A model generated the notes under the pieces. It worked only from the letters and a program-made list of their open reading frames with translations, had not been told where the DNA came from and ran no database searches. This document shows, one piece after another, positions 44,011-54,049 of a stretch of DNA of 64,000 bases. Within the stretch, counting starts at the first letter, position 1. Each line of letters opens with the position of its first letter. This DNA is from Anabaena sp. WA102 (GTDB taxonomy: Bacteria > Cyanobacteriota > Cyanobacteriia > Cyanobacteriales > Nostocaceae). Position numbers and translations under genes: made by a program. The stretch is taken from assembly GCF_001277295.1 (NCBI RefSeq), contig NZ_CP011456.1, positions 2,666,001 to 2,730,000 of the forward strand, given 5' to 3'.

Positions 44011-46191
44011 TTACCATTGGGAAGACTGAAATTGATAATTTTTAACAGTAGATTCTACAGGGATTGGTACTAATTGCACAGCACAGGCTTTTAATTCTGG
44101 TTGGAGGGAATCAGGGCAGGCTTCTGAATGGGTAAGCGTATTAGCTTCTGCATCATCTGCCCATAGCTTACCCCAGTGCATAGGCACAAAGACAGTACCG
44201 GGAGAAATAGCTTTTGTGACTTTAGCAGGAAACTTAGTTTTACCACGACGCGATCGCACTTCTAACCACTGATTATCAACAATACCTAAAGCAGCAGCAT
44301 CACGGGGATGAATCTCGATAAATGGTTGCGGGTGCAGTTTGCGAATTTTCTCAATTCTGCCGGTGCGTGTTTGTGTATGCCAATGACCATACAATCTACC
44401 AGTAGTTAATATAAAAGGATAATTATCATCAGGTGGTTCAGCAAGTCCTTTTGAATAATATGCACCAAACTGGGCGCGTCCATCATTTGTGTGAAAGCGT
44501 AAATTAGTATATAGACGCTTAATTTCTGAATTACTACCTTGTGGATAAGGCCAATGAGTTGGACCTTGTGCGGCTAAAAACCCATGACTCAAACCCGACA
44601 TATCACAAGGACGCTGACGAGTTAATTGAACAAATTCAGCATAAACTTCCGCAGAATTATTAAAAGTAAACTTATCAGTAAAACCTAATCTTTTTCCTAC
44701 TTCCGCGAAGATTTCCCAATCAGGTTTTGCTTCTCTTGGTGGTTCCCGAAAAGCCGAACATAGAGTTACCCTTCTTTCCGAATTAGTCATAATCCCAGTT
44801 TTTTCACCCCACTGCGCCCCCGGTAATAAAACATGAGCATAAGCCGATGTTTCTGTTGGGTAATAAGCATCTTGATAAATAGTAAAAGGAGATTTTAATA
44901 ACGCCTTTTTCGTTCTTTCCAAATCTGGCATACTCACAGCCGGATTAGTCGCAGCAATCCATAATAAACCTACATTTCCAGTTTCCAAACCAGTGATCAT
45001 TTCCCAAGCAGTTAAACCAGGAACAGGGGAAATCTGTCCTTTTTTTAAACCCCAAAAATCCTCAACTTCCGCCCGATGTTGGGCATTTTTTACCAACCGA
45101 TAACCCGGTAGCAAATGGGATAAACCTCCCGCTTCTCTGCCACCCATAGCATTAGGTTGACCAGTCAAAGAAAAAGGACCTGCACCAGGTTTACCGATTT
45201 GTCCCGTCATTAAATGTAAATTAATAATAGTTCTAACTTTAGCCGTACCTTCAGAAGATTGATTAACACCCATTGACCATAAAGAAAGTACAGATTTAGA
45301 TTTTCCCCAATATTTAGCAGCCGTTTCTAAATCTTCAATACTAATACCACAACGACTCGCCACTACCTCCGGCGAATAATGCCGAATTACCTCAGCATAA
45401 GCCGGAAAATTGCTAGTACAATCATCAATAAAAGCTAGATCAACATAATTCCATTTCATTAATAAATAGGCAATCCCATTTAACAAATCAATATCTGTAC
45501 CTGGACGAATAGCTAAATGTAAATCTGCTGCTTCGGCCGTTGGGGTACGCCGAGGGTCAACCACAACCATTTTAACATGGCGATTTTTTTTATGATATTT
45601 TGCTAACCGATTAAAAATAATGGGATGACATTCCGCCGTATTTGTACCAATTAAAAAAGCACAATCAGTTAATTCTAAATCATCGTAACAGCAAGGAGGC
45701 CCATCAGCACCAAAACTTTGAATGTACCCAGATACCGCACTAGACATACACAACCGGGAATTAGCATCGAAATTATTAGTTCCTAAACAACCTTTGAGTA
45801 ACTTTTGAGCAATATAATAATCTTCAGTTTGAAATTGTCCAGAACCATACATACAGATAGAATCTGTGGCTTGATTCAAGCGCAATGTTTGAATCCGTTG
45901 GGTAATAATATCAAAGGCTTCATTCCAACTCACACGCCGAAATTCTGCATCTAACGAATCGCGTACCATTGGATGATGCAATCTACTTTTATCCAAAGAT
46001 TCAGCAATAGTTGCACCTTTAACACATACCATTCCTTGACTAGAAGGATGAGATTTATCACCCCTAACTCTCCAAATAGGAATTCCTTCACTATCTCGAT
46101 TTGTGGCTTTTCCATATTGGGCTGGTGCAGAAACTTCTAAACCGCAACCAACTCCGCAATAAGGACAAAGTGTTTTGGTAAATTCATTCAT
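44011..46191 (-). CDS. narB: ferredoxin-nitrate reductase
   Basis: 726 residues. Reduces nitrate to nitrite with electrons from ferredoxin. The N-terminal [4Fe-4S] ligands CPYCGVGCGLEV and later MVCVKG, the molybdopterin segments (CMYGSGQFQTEDYY, LIGTNTAECHPI, ATNPAVSMPD) and the C-terminal cofactor domain (TTGRLYGHWHTQTRTG) are all present. Last gene of the nirA-nrtABCD-narB operon. A 261-bp spacer separates it from nrtD, holding a decayed small ORF. Confidence 0.97.
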   Translation of the reverse strand: MNEFTKTLCPYCGVGCGLEVSAPAQYGKATNRDSEGIPIWRVRGDKSHPSSQGMVCVKGATIAESLDKSRLHHPMVRDSLDAEFRRVSWNEAFDIITQRIQTLRLNQATDSICMYGSGQFQTEDYYIAQKLLKGCLGTNNFDANSRLCMSSAVSGYIQSFGADGPPCCYDDLELTDCAFLIGTNTAECHPIIFNRLAKYHKKNRHVKMVVVDPRRTPTAEAADLHLAIRPGTDIDLLNGIAYLLMKWNYVDLAFIDDCTSNFPAYAEVIRHYSPEVVASRCGISIEDLETAAKYWGKSKSVLSLWSMGVNQSSEGTAKVRTIINLHLMTGQIGKPGAGPFSLTGQPNAMGGREAGGLSHLLPGYRLVKNAQHRAEVEDFWGLKKGQISPVPGLTAWEMITGLETGNVGLLWIAATNPAVSMPDLERTKKALLKSPFTIYQDAYYPTETSAYAHVLLPGAQWGEKTGIMTNSERRVTLCSAFREPPREAKPDWEIFAEVGKRLGFTDKFTFNNSAEVYAEFVQLTRQRPCDMSGLSHGFLAAQGPTHWPYPQGSNSEIKRLYTNLRFHTNDGRAQFGAYYSKGLAEPPDDNYPFILTTGRLYGHWHTQTRTGRIEKIRKLHPQPFIEIHPRDAAALGIVDNQWLEVRSRRGKTKFPAKVTKAISPGTVFVPMHWGKLWADDAEANTLTHSEACPDSLQPELKACAVQLVPIPVESTVKNYQFQSSQW

Positions 46192-46343
46192 GATATTTAT
46201 GGGATTTCACACTATTGTGCAAAATTTTTTATGAGAAACGAACCGCAGAGGACTCAGAGATAATTTCATAAGAGGAGAAATATTTTTAATTTCTGGTTTT
46301 TTGCATTCTTGCCTTTGCGTCTCTGCGCCTTTGCGTGAGATAT

Positions 46344-46460
46344 TTATTTTTCTGCTATTAAAATCGGTTGAGGATTAATTATTTCGGCTTCATTTTCTTT
46401 ATCAGATACAAATGGTTCTTTGGGGACTTTTCCCAATTACGTATTATGCCAATTACTCAT
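46344..46460 (-). pseudogene. small ORF with internal stop between nrtD and narB
   Basis: An ATG overlapping the nrtD stop opens MSNWHNT, then TAA, then, in the same frame, GKVPKEPFVSDKENEAEIIN and a stop after AEK. 39 codons in all including both stops. The unbroken codon look on both sides of the TAA suggests a recently broken small protein, or a re-start at TTG. No family known. Confidence 0.4.
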
Positions 46461-47292
46461 CAACATGAGCGCAGCGACGATAGAGGAAGTCTAAGGCATA
46501 GTTTCGTAGGTTGTAATATTCTGGATTTTCCATAATTCGGCGACGGTTACGAGGACGAGAAAAGGGTATTTCTAATATTTCGCCAATATTTGCTGCTGGT
46601 CCATTTGTCATCATCACTAATTTATCTGCGAGGAAAAGTGCTTCATCAATATCATGGGTGATCATCAAAACTGTGATTTGATGTTCTGACCAAATTTGCA
46701 GGAGTTCTTCTTGTAATTCTTCTTTTGTGATGGCATCTAAAGCACCGAATGGTTCATCTAAAATCAGGAGTTGGGGACGGATGGCTAAGGCACGGGCTAT
46801 AGCTACTCTTTGTTTCATTCCTCCAGATATTTGACTAGGTTTCTTTTGGGCTGCTTCTGTTAGTCCTACCATTGCTAAATGTTCTCTGACTATTGCCCGT
46901 TTTTCCGATTTGCTTTTGTGAGGAAATACGGAATCAACACCTAAATAAACATTATCAAAAACATTTAACCAAGGTAGTAAACAATAGTTTTGAAATACCA
47001 TCATTCGGTCTGGACCGGGTTCGGTTATGGGTTGACCTTGTAACCACACGACCCCGTTGGTAGGTTTATTAAATCCAGAAACCATGTTGAGCAGTGTTGA
47101 TTTTCCACAGCCGGAATGGCCAATTAAACAAATAAATTCACCTTCACTAACTTTGAGGTTAATGTCATCTAGGACGGTGTATGATCCTTTATCAGTGGGG
47201 TAAATTTTGTTGACACCATCAATTACTAAGAAGTCTTCTTTTTTCTGGGTTTGTAATTGTTGAGTTTTGTTATTATAGTTTACTGTTGTCAT
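46453..47292 (-). CDS. nrtD: nitrate transport ATP-binding subunit NrtD
   Basis: 279 residues. Walker A GHSGCGKST, signature ISGGMKQRVAIARAL, Walker B LLILDEPFGALDAIT, switch His in MITHDIDEA. One of the two ATPases of the NrtABCD nitrate/nitrite importer. Unlike NrtC it has no substrate-binding tail. A 182-bp spacer with a MITE separates it from nrtC. Confidence 0.96.
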   Translation of the reverse strand: MTTVNYNNKTQQLQTQKKEDFLVIDGVNKIYPTDKGSYTVLDDINLKVSEGEFICLIGHSGCGKSTLLNMVSGFNKPTNGVVWLQGQPITEPGPDRMMVFQNYCLLPWLNVFDNVYLGVDSVFPHKSKSEKRAIVREHLAMVGLTEAAQKKPSQISGGMKQRVAIARALAIRPQLLILDEPFGALDAITKEELQEELLQIWSEHQITVLMITHDIDEALFLADKLVMMTNGPAANIGEILEIPFSRPRNRRRIMENPEYYNLRNYALDFLYRRCAHVDE

Positions 47293-47350
47293 GATATTTT
47301 TGGTAATAGGGAATGGATAATTGGTAATAACAATTGAGAATTGACAACTG

Positions 47351-47472
47351 ATACCATTTCTTTATGAGGCTACGCTTAATTTTGTAACCTTATCTTTTTC
47401 TTCTCTGTGTCCTCTGCGCCTCTGCGGTTCGTTCCTTTTTAAATTTGGCGCATCTTTATACAGAATTGGTAT
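47351..47472. mobile_element. MITE in the nrtC-nrtD spacer
   Basis: About 122 bp. The left arm ATACCATTTCTTTATGAGGC and the inverted right arm ATACCAATTCTGTATAAAGA match with small gaps. The middle carries CCTCTGCGCCTCTGCGGTTCG. It ends two bases before the nrtC stop codon, inside a presumed operon. Confidence 0.65.
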
Positions 47473-47474
47473 GA

Positions 47475-49448
47475 CTAGATAAATACTTCTTCTACTCGAA
47501 GCTGGCGTTTAATTTCCAAACTTTTTAGATATTCTATTGGTTCAGAAGGATTAAAGACTTTGCCATCAAATAATTGAATTGTTTCTTCCCTACCAATATC
47601 TAAAATGCCTCTTTCTCGTGCGGCTGCACCAAATATATCTGGACGGCAAACTCTGTCAATGACTTCTACCCAGTTTTTGGGGAAAGCTACTACACCCCAA
47701 CGGGCTAATTGAGTTAAAATCCATAGCATTTCATGACGATCCGGATAGTTGGCTTTGTTGAAATAAAACTGATGGGAAGTTTGGGGTTGGTTGTGATTAC
47801 CATGCTTGTAATTGTCTATTAAACCTGGAGGAAGATGAAGGGAATTACTACCAAGATAGTCAGGTTGAGAAATTAATTTGAGAACTTCTTCCCGGTTGCG
47901 AATATCATCGCAATATTCACAAGCTGCTAATAGGGCTTTGACTAATGCTAGATGTGTTTGGGGATTTTCCAGCGCCCAATTTTCTCTTACTCCTAATACT
48001 TTGTCTGGATGTCCATGCCAAAGTTCTGAGGTGATAGCAATAATAAAACCCAAATTCTGATCAACTGCGTGAGAGTTCCAAGGTTCACCGACACAGTAAC
48101 CATCAATTTTTGCTTCTTGGAGGGCAGTTACCATCTCTTGTGGTGGAATTACCATCAAACTAACATCTACATCAGGTTTAATTCCACTTGCTGCTAACCA
48201 ATAGCGCAATAATAGGTTTTGCATGGATGCGGGATGGACAATTCCCAAAGTATGGGTTTTGTCTAAGTCAGCCTTAATAATGGCTTGAAAGTCTGTTAAG
48301 TTTTTTACTCCACTGTTGAATAATTCTTGGCTGAAAGTAATGGCGCTACCGTTGCGAGAAAGGGTCATAGCTGTTACCATTGACACCGGATTTTTACCTC
48401 CTGCACCTAATGTCAGGGCTAGGGGCATACCTGCAACCATTTGGGCGGCATCAAGTCTACCAGTTACTACACCTTTCCCTATGTCTTTCCAGCTAGTTTC
48501 GCTGTTTAGGTTGACTTCTAAACCATATTTGGCAAAGAAACCTTTTTCTTTTGCAATTATTAAGGGTGCAGCTTGAGTCAGGGGAATATAGCCAATTTCC
48601 AAATGAACTTTTTCTAAGTTGTTGTTAGAAATAATAGCAGGTGCAGTAGGTTGTTTCTGGCGTTTTTTTGCTTTTTTTTGTTGATTGAGAAAGTAAATTA
48701 TTTCGTTCCGTAAGTTATAGTAAAAAGGATTGTTAACTACTTCTAAACGGTGACGGGGACGGGGAATAGGTACTTCGATAATTTGGCCAATGTGTGCCTC
48801 TGGTCCATTGGTCAACATCACAATGCGATCGCTCAATAATAATGCCTCATCAACATCATGGGTCACCATCACACAGGTAATTCTGTGTTGATTACATATT
48901 GTCATTAATTGCTCTTGTAAATTGCCCCTTGTCAATGCATCCAAAGCACCAAAAGGTTCATCTAACAATAATAACTTGGGACGGGTAGCTAAAGCACGAG
49001 CGATCGCAACTCGCTGTTTCATTCCCCCGGATAATTCACTAGGACGCTTATTAGTTGCCCGTCGTAAACCCACCATATCAATATGTTCTTCTATTATTCC
49101 CCGACGTTCTCCTTTAGGTAGATTTTGATGGACTTCATCTACAGCCAAGGCGATGTTTTCCCTTACAGTTAGCCAAGGAAGTAAGGAGTAATTTTGAAAA
49201 ACCACCATTCTATCAGGACCTGGTTCTCTCACTTCCCGACCTGCCAAAGTTACACCACCAATACTAGCTTGATCTAAGCCAGCAATAATATTTAGTAAGG
49301 TGGATTTACCACAACCAGAATGTCCAATTAAAGAAACAAATTCACCTTCAGAAATTTTTAATTCAATATTTTTTAAAGCAATATATTTACCACCATTGGG
49401 GAGGTCAAATATTCGGTCTACATGGTCAATCTCTAAAAAAGTATTCAT
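47475..49448 (-). CDS. nrtC: nitrate transport protein NrtC (ATPase fused to NrtA-like domain)
   Basis: 657 residues, the typical fused length. N-terminal ABC ATPase (GHSGCGKST, LSGGMKQRVAIARAL, LLLLDEPFGALDAL) to about residue 260, then a linker rich in Lys and an NrtA-like solute-binding domain (LEIGYIPLTQAAPLIIAKEK onward). The C-terminal domain senses nitrate/nitrite and is needed for ammonium- and P-II-dependent inhibition of uptake in cyanobacteria. Confidence 0.97.
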   Translation of the reverse strand: MNTFLEIDHVDRIFDLPNGGKYIALKNIELKISEGEFVSLIGHSGCGKSTLLNIIAGLDQASIGGVTLAGREVREPGPDRMVVFQNYSLLPWLTVRENIALAVDEVHQNLPKGERRGIIEEHIDMVGLRRATNKRPSELSGGMKQRVAIARALATRPKLLLLDEPFGALDALTRGNLQEQLMTICNQHRITCVMVTHDVDEALLLSDRIVMLTNGPEAHIGQIIEVPIPRPRHRLEVVNNPFYYNLRNEIIYFLNQQKKAKKRQKQPTAPAIISNNNLEKVHLEIGYIPLTQAAPLIIAKEKGFFAKYGLEVNLNSETSWKDIGKGVVTGRLDAAQMVAGMPLALTLGAGGKNPVSMVTAMTLSRNGSAITFSQELFNSGVKNLTDFQAIIKADLDKTHTLGIVHPASMQNLLLRYWLAASGIKPDVDVSLMVIPPQEMVTALQEAKIDGYCVGEPWNSHAVDQNLGFIIAITSELWHGHPDKVLGVRENWALENPQTHLALVKALLAACEYCDDIRNREEVLKLISQPDYLGSNSLHLPPGLIDNYKHGNHNQPQTSHQFYFNKANYPDRHEMLWILTQLARWGVVAFPKNWVEVIDRVCRPDIFGAAARERGILDIGREETIQLFDGKVFNPSEPIEYLKSLEIKRQLRVEEVFI

Positions 49449-49500
49449 GATGAATGGTAATGGATAATTGGCAATCTCAGAAATTACGACGAACTAAGAA

Positions 49501-50343
49501 TTATTTTTGTTCTGTTGTGACAACTTTATTAGCAACAAAAGCCACCATTCTATCTAAAACTAATCCCACTAAACCGACATATACCAAGGCGATAATAATC
49601 TCGCTCATATTAGTTTCGGTAGTTGTGTTATAGGCATCCCAAATAAACGAACCAATACCCACACCACCAACTAACATTTCCGCCGCGACAATTGCCAACC
49701 AAGATAAACCTATGCCAATTCTTAACCCGGTAAAAATATAAGGAACAGTTGCCGGAAACACAATCTTCAAGAAATAACTGCTCTTCTGCAAACGCAAAAC
49801 ACGAGCGACATTTACATAATCTTGAGGAATATTCTGCACGCCCACAGTTGTATTAATCACAATCGGCCAAATCGAAGTAATAAAAATCACGAAAATTGCC
49901 GAAGGATTAGCTTGTTGGAAAGCCGCTAAAGAAATTGGTAACCAAGCTAAGGGAGGGATAGTTCTTAATACCTGAAAAATCGGATCTACAGCATTATAAA
50001 GAAAAGTATTAGAACCAATTAATATTCCTAAAACAACCCCGACAACTGCTGCTAGAGAAAAACCTAAAGCAACCCGTCCTAAACTTGTCAATATTTGCCA
50101 GCCTAAACCCTTATCACTGTCACCATTATCGAAAAAAGGATGGATAACAAAAGGGTCCCAAGTTTCCCGAATTGTTTCTATCGGTCCAGGTAATTGAAAA
50201 CTAGGAATTAAACAAAGTAATTCCCATAACACCAGAAAAACAAATAATCCAAACAGCGGCGGTATAACCTTGTTAATCAAAAACTTATTAATTACCTTCT
50301 GCTGTTTACTACTAACTCTACGACTTCCAACAATAGCAGCCAT
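49501..50343 (-). CDS. nrtB: nitrate transport permease NrtB
   Basis: 280 residues, six predicted spans. The BPD_transp_1 EAA-type loop is at VARVLRLQKSSYFLKIVFPA. Starts MAAIVGSRRVSSKQQK. Pore of the NrtABCD importer; lies between nrtA (137-bp spacer containing a TGCGCCTCTGCGTGAG repeat) and nrtC (52 bp). Confidence 0.96.
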   Translation of the reverse strand: MAAIVGSRRVSSKQQKVINKFLINKVIPPLFGLFVFLVLWELLCLIPSFQLPGPIETIRETWDPFVIHPFFDNGDSDKGLGWQILTSLGRVALGFSLAAVVGVVLGILIGSNTFLYNAVDPIFQVLRTIPPLAWLPISLAAFQQANPSAIFVIFITSIWPIVINTTVGVQNIPQDYVNVARVLRLQKSSYFLKIVFPATVPYIFTGLRIGIGLSWLAIVAAEMLVGGVGIGSFIWDAYNTTTETNMSEIIIALVYVGLVGLVLDRMVAFVANKVVTTEQK

Positions 50344-50480
50344 TTATTTCTCCTAAGTAAAATATTAAAAATCTCTTTTCCTTCTCTTCTCTGCGGCTTT
50401 GCGCCTCTGCGTGAGCCTCAAAAATCTAATTAATCTAGTAAATTTCGTTGGGTTACACTTTCGCTGAACCCAACCGACAA

Positions 50481-51803
50481 TTACACCTTCTTAATTTGCA
50501 AACTCTTTAAATATTCCTCTGGTTTTTCAGGGTCAAATTTAACCCCATCAAAAAATGTTTCCACACCGCGAGAAGAACTTGCTGGAATTTCCGCAGCAGC
50601 CACACCCAAAGCCTTAGCAGCTTGTTTCCATATATCTTCTCTATTGACCTGATCAACAATTTCCTTCACTTTTGTATCTTTAGGTAAATAACCCCAACGA
50701 ATTTCTTCAGTTAAGAACCAAGTATCATGACTTTTATAGGGATAAGAAGCATTATCTTCCCAATATTTCATGCGATATGCAAAGTTTTGCTCTTTGCGTC
50801 CATCACCATAATCAATATTACCTTTAGCCCGTTCTAAAATATCAGCTACGGCGACATTAAAGTATTTCCTATCAGCGCAGATTTTACACATTTCTTCTTT
50901 GTTTTCTGCCTGATCACACCATTGTTGTGCTTCCATAATTGCCATTAATAATGCTTGTGTAGCATTGGGATTTTTATCAACCCAATCTTGACGCATAGCA
51001 AAGGCTTTTTCTGGATGGTTATTCCATAGTTCACCTGTAGATAAAGCTGTATAACCTAATTTTTGACTTACCAATTGAGCATTCCAAGGTTCTCCTACAC
51101 AAAAAGCATCAACAGTTCCAACTTTCATATTTGCTACCATTTGTGGTGGTGGTACTGCTTGCAAAATTACATCTTGATCAGGATTAATACCCCCTGCTGC
51201 TAACCAATAGCGCATCCATAAATCATGAGTACCACCGGGAAAAGTCATAGCAACTTTTATAGATTTTTTATCGGCTTTGGCTTTATTTACAGACTCTTTT
51301 AGTAATTTACTTTGTAAACCAACTTTCAAATCTTTGAATTTTTCAGCAACTGAAATCGCTTGACCATTGATATTTAACCGCGCCAAAAGATACATTGGCA
51401 CTTTATCATTCATGGTCAACAGATAGGGCATAGGGGTAAGAATATGTGCGCCATCAATACCACCACCAGATGAGCCAATTTTTAAGTTATCGCGGGTGAC
51501 TGGCCAGGATTTTTGTTTGCTGACTTCTACATCAGTCATACCATATTTAGTAAAGAAACCTTTTTCTTTAGCAATAATTAAAGGTGCGGAATCTGTTAAA
51601 GCAATAAATCCTAATTTGGCTGTGGTTGTTTCAACTTTTGGGGCATTACTAACTTTGGAATTATTAGCTAGTTTGCTATTGGAAGAAGCACTATCTGTTT
51701 TTACTGAATCAGAGTTACTAGATGAACAGCCGTGCGCCAAGATAGAAGTTACGGTTGCTACACTTGAGGTAATAATAAATTTTCTGCGAGAAATATTGCT
51801 CAT
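50481..51803 (-). CDS. nrtA: nitrate-binding lipoprotein NrtA
   Basis: 440 residues. Twin-arginine-like signal SRRKFIITSS and lipobox LAHGC show export and lipid anchoring on the outer face of the cytoplasmic membrane. The mature protein begins after a Ser/Asn-rich tether and has the NrtA/CmpA fold (AKLGFIALTDSAPLIIAKEK, AFCVGEPWNAQLV, NHPEKAFAMRQDW). It binds nitrate and nitrite with high affinity and hands them to NrtB. Confidence 0.96.
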   Translation of the reverse strand: MSNISRRKFIITSSVATVTSILAHGCSSSNSDSVKTDSASSNSKLANNSKVSNAPKVETTTAKLGFIALTDSAPLIIAKEKGFFTKYGMTDVEVSKQKSWPVTRDNLKIGSSGGGIDGAHILTPMPYLLTMNDKVPMYLLARLNINGQAISVAEKFKDLKVGLQSKLLKESVNKAKADKKSIKVAMTFPGGTHDLWMRYWLAAGGINPDQDVILQAVPPPQMVANMKVGTVDAFCVGEPWNAQLVSQKLGYTALSTGELWNNHPEKAFAMRQDWVDKNPNATQALLMAIMEAQQWCDQAENKEEMCKICADRKYFNVAVADILERAKGNIDYGDGRKEQNFAYRMKYWEDNASYPYKSHDTWFLTEEIRWGYLPKDTKVKEIVDQVNREDIWKQAAKALGVAAAEIPASSSRGVETFFDGVKFDPEKPEEYLKSLQIKKV

Positions 51804-51890
51804 GGGAAACTCTTGATTAATTTTAATTTGGGTTTGCAGTTATCTCTGGATTTTGGCGATTAAATTAATTTAAGGAGGAATCAAAGCCTG

Positions 51891-53438
51891 TTACTTAAGT
51901 TTTGCACCAAATTTATGAATAAGTAAATCTCTTAATATGGGTTGTAAGTCTTCGCAGGGAATACTTTTTTTAACACAAGTTCCTAAATGTGCATCTTTCC
52001 CGACTGTTCCACCCATATAAATATCCACACCTTCTAACATTTGTCCATTTTTACGCACTTTAGTTCCCATTAAGCCAATATCTGCTACTTGGGGCTGTCC
52101 ACAGGAGTTAGGGCATCCTGTCCAATGAATTCGCACAGGACGTGATAAAGTTAGTTCAGATTCCAATGATTTTATCATTGCTAAGGCACGATTTTTGGTT
52201 TCTATCAAGGCAAAGTTGCAAAATTGTGCGCCTGTACATGATACTAGCGATCGCATTAATAAGCCAGGATTAACTGAAAATTTCTCTAATACTGATTCTG
52301 TGAAAAATGCTGTTAAACTGGAATCAGGAATATTCGGGATAATGATATTTTGTTCAACGGTAAACCGGATTTCTCCACTTCCATAAACTTCGGACAATCG
52401 GGCAATTTCAACCATATCATCAGCAGACAATCTTCCCACGGGAATATTTAAACCTGCGTAGTTAAATCCAGATTGTTTTTGTTTATATATGCCCACATGA
52501 TCCCGTTTTTCCCAGTCAATTTGATCTTTATCTACTGCGGGTAATAATGATTGACCAAAACGTTTTTCTACTTCGGCGCGGAATTTTTCTATCCCCCATT
52601 CATCAAGTAGCCACATTAGCCGGGCTTTTAGTCTATTTGCGCGTAAGCCATGATCTCGGAATATCTCGACAATGACTTTGGATAATAATACAACTTGGGC
52701 GGGCAATACCCAAACATTCAGAGGAATGGCTGCTTCACAACGCTTTGCGGAAAATAAACCGCCGACAATGACGTTAAAACCAAAGATTGGGACTTGATCT
52801 TCATTTCCCCAAAAAGCGGGAATAAAGGCTAAATCATTAATTTCTGCGTGAACTGAATTATCTCTTCCTCCAGTAATTGCAATATTAAATTTCCGGGGAA
52901 GATTGCTAAATTCTGGATTACCTTCACCATTATTAGTCAGCATATCTTGGATTTGCTGGACTAATTCTCTGGTATCATAAAACTCATCCGCATCTAAACC
53001 CGCGACAGGATCACCTGTAATATTACGGACGTTATCCATCCCCGATTGGATAGTAGTCAATCCGACTTTGTGAAATTTATTAAAGATATCGGGAATATCT
53101 GCCAAATTGATCCCGCGTAGTTGTATATTCTGTCTGGTGGTAATATCGGCGCTGCCATTTTCACCGTAACGCTGTACCACTTCTGCGAAAGCAGACATTT
53201 GATTGCTGTTGAGAATGCCGTTAGGTAGACGCATTCGCATCATGAATTTACCGGGAGTGACAGGACGGAAAAATACACCTAACCATTTTAGGCGATGGTT
53301 AAGGTCGTTTTCGTCCATTGCTTCCCAACCGATTTGGGCAAAATTCTCTATTTCGTTTTTAACTGCGAGTCCGTCTTTTTCGGCTTTGAATTTCTCGAAT
53401 TTATTGAGTTTGTCTGTGGTAGTTGCTGTTTCTATCAT
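51891..53438 (-). CDS. nirA: ferredoxin-nitrite reductase
   Basis: 515 residues. Six-electron reduction of nitrite to ammonium. The siroheme/[4Fe-4S] cysteines are in CTGAQFCNFAL and TGCPNSCGQPQ. The two nitrite/sulfite reductase half-domains are present (FFRPVTPGKFMMRMRLPNGI; AGLNIPVGRL). First gene of the nitrate operon, read from the NtcA-type promoter at 53569-53610. Confidence 0.97.
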   Translation of the reverse strand: MIETATTTDKLNKFEKFKAEKDGLAVKNEIENFAQIGWEAMDENDLNHRLKWLGVFFRPVTPGKFMMRMRLPNGILNSNQMSAFAEVVQRYGENGSADITTRQNIQLRGINLADIPDIFNKFHKVGLTTIQSGMDNVRNITGDPVAGLDADEFYDTRELVQQIQDMLTNNGEGNPEFSNLPRKFNIAITGGRDNSVHAEINDLAFIPAFWGNEDQVPIFGFNVIVGGLFSAKRCEAAIPLNVWVLPAQVVLLSKVIVEIFRDHGLRANRLKARLMWLLDEWGIEKFRAEVEKRFGQSLLPAVDKDQIDWEKRDHVGIYKQKQSGFNYAGLNIPVGRLSADDMVEIARLSEVYGSGEIRFTVEQNIIIPNIPDSSLTAFFTESVLEKFSVNPGLLMRSLVSCTGAQFCNFALIETKNRALAMIKSLESELTLSRPVRIHWTGCPNSCGQPQVADIGLMGTKVRKNGQMLEGVDIYMGGTVGKDAHLGTCVKKSIPCEDLQPILRDLLIHKFGAKLK

Positions 53439-53568
53439 TATGCTTTTTTTGGGGAAACAGGACTGAATTAACTGTGTATCCGTGTTCTTATCGGTTTTGT
53501 ACTTGCCACTTTGGGGAAATAACTGATAGTAGTTTCCTGGTTGGTGGTGTAACAGTTGCGATGTTGTT

Positions 53569-53610
53569 AAGTTAGTGTAATTTTTGATGACAGTTCGTAT
53601 AGTAGGTTAC
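53569..53610 (-). promoter_or_regulatory. NtcA-activated promoter of nirA
   Basis: On the minus strand GTAACCTACTATAC (53610-53597) matches GTA-N8-TAC exactly. TAACTT (53574-53569) matches the -10 form TAN3T, with 22 bases between, the canonical spacing for NtcA class II promoters. The leader to the nirA ATG is about 130 bases. Confidence 0.85.
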
Positions 53611-53726
53611 TAAATTTGAGAGATTCTAAAAAAAGTGGATATAGAAATTGCGGTTTTTGCATAATTAATAGGAGATTATTTTTAATAGATGTGTTTATAT
53701 AGATAAAAGCAACAATTACTTATTAC

Positions 53727-53864
53727 TTCCAGTCTCTAACTGGGAATACCTACCAGGAGGTTCTGCCTCCAATCCCAGAATACAGGCTACTTGACCCAAT
53801 TTTGTGCTGATAGTTGAGGCAGAGCCTCATCAACTGCATTCCTAGTCAGAGGCTAGGAACGAGG
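53727..53864. repeat. two-hairpin interspersed repeat
   Basis: Same repeat as 22373-22482: CCAGTCTCTAACTGGGAAT at the left, GAGGCAGAGCCTCATCAACT and CCTAGTCAGAGGCTAGGAAC at the right. This copy has about 30 extra bases in the middle. Confidence 0.75.
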
Positions 53865-54016
53865 AAACGGTAAAGAATTGTCATTCACAAACATAAACTC
53901 CAAGAAATTTCAAACCCTGTCCGATTATTTAGTTAAGAATTGCATGAATTTTTAGACATAGCATTAGATGTCAATAACAAATAATAAATTTCAAATAATG
54001 TGACACATCGTCCGTA

Positions 54017-54027
54017 GACTGATAGTC
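54017..54027 (+). promoter_or_regulatory. C-box operator of the restriction-modification controller
   Basis: GACTGATAGTC, a palindrome of the GACT-N3-AGTC type bound by restriction-modification controller (C) proteins, 23 bp before the controller start. Only one clear box is seen; many systems have two. Confidence 0.6.
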
Positions 54028-54049
54028 CATAAACGCTCAAAATCAGCAG

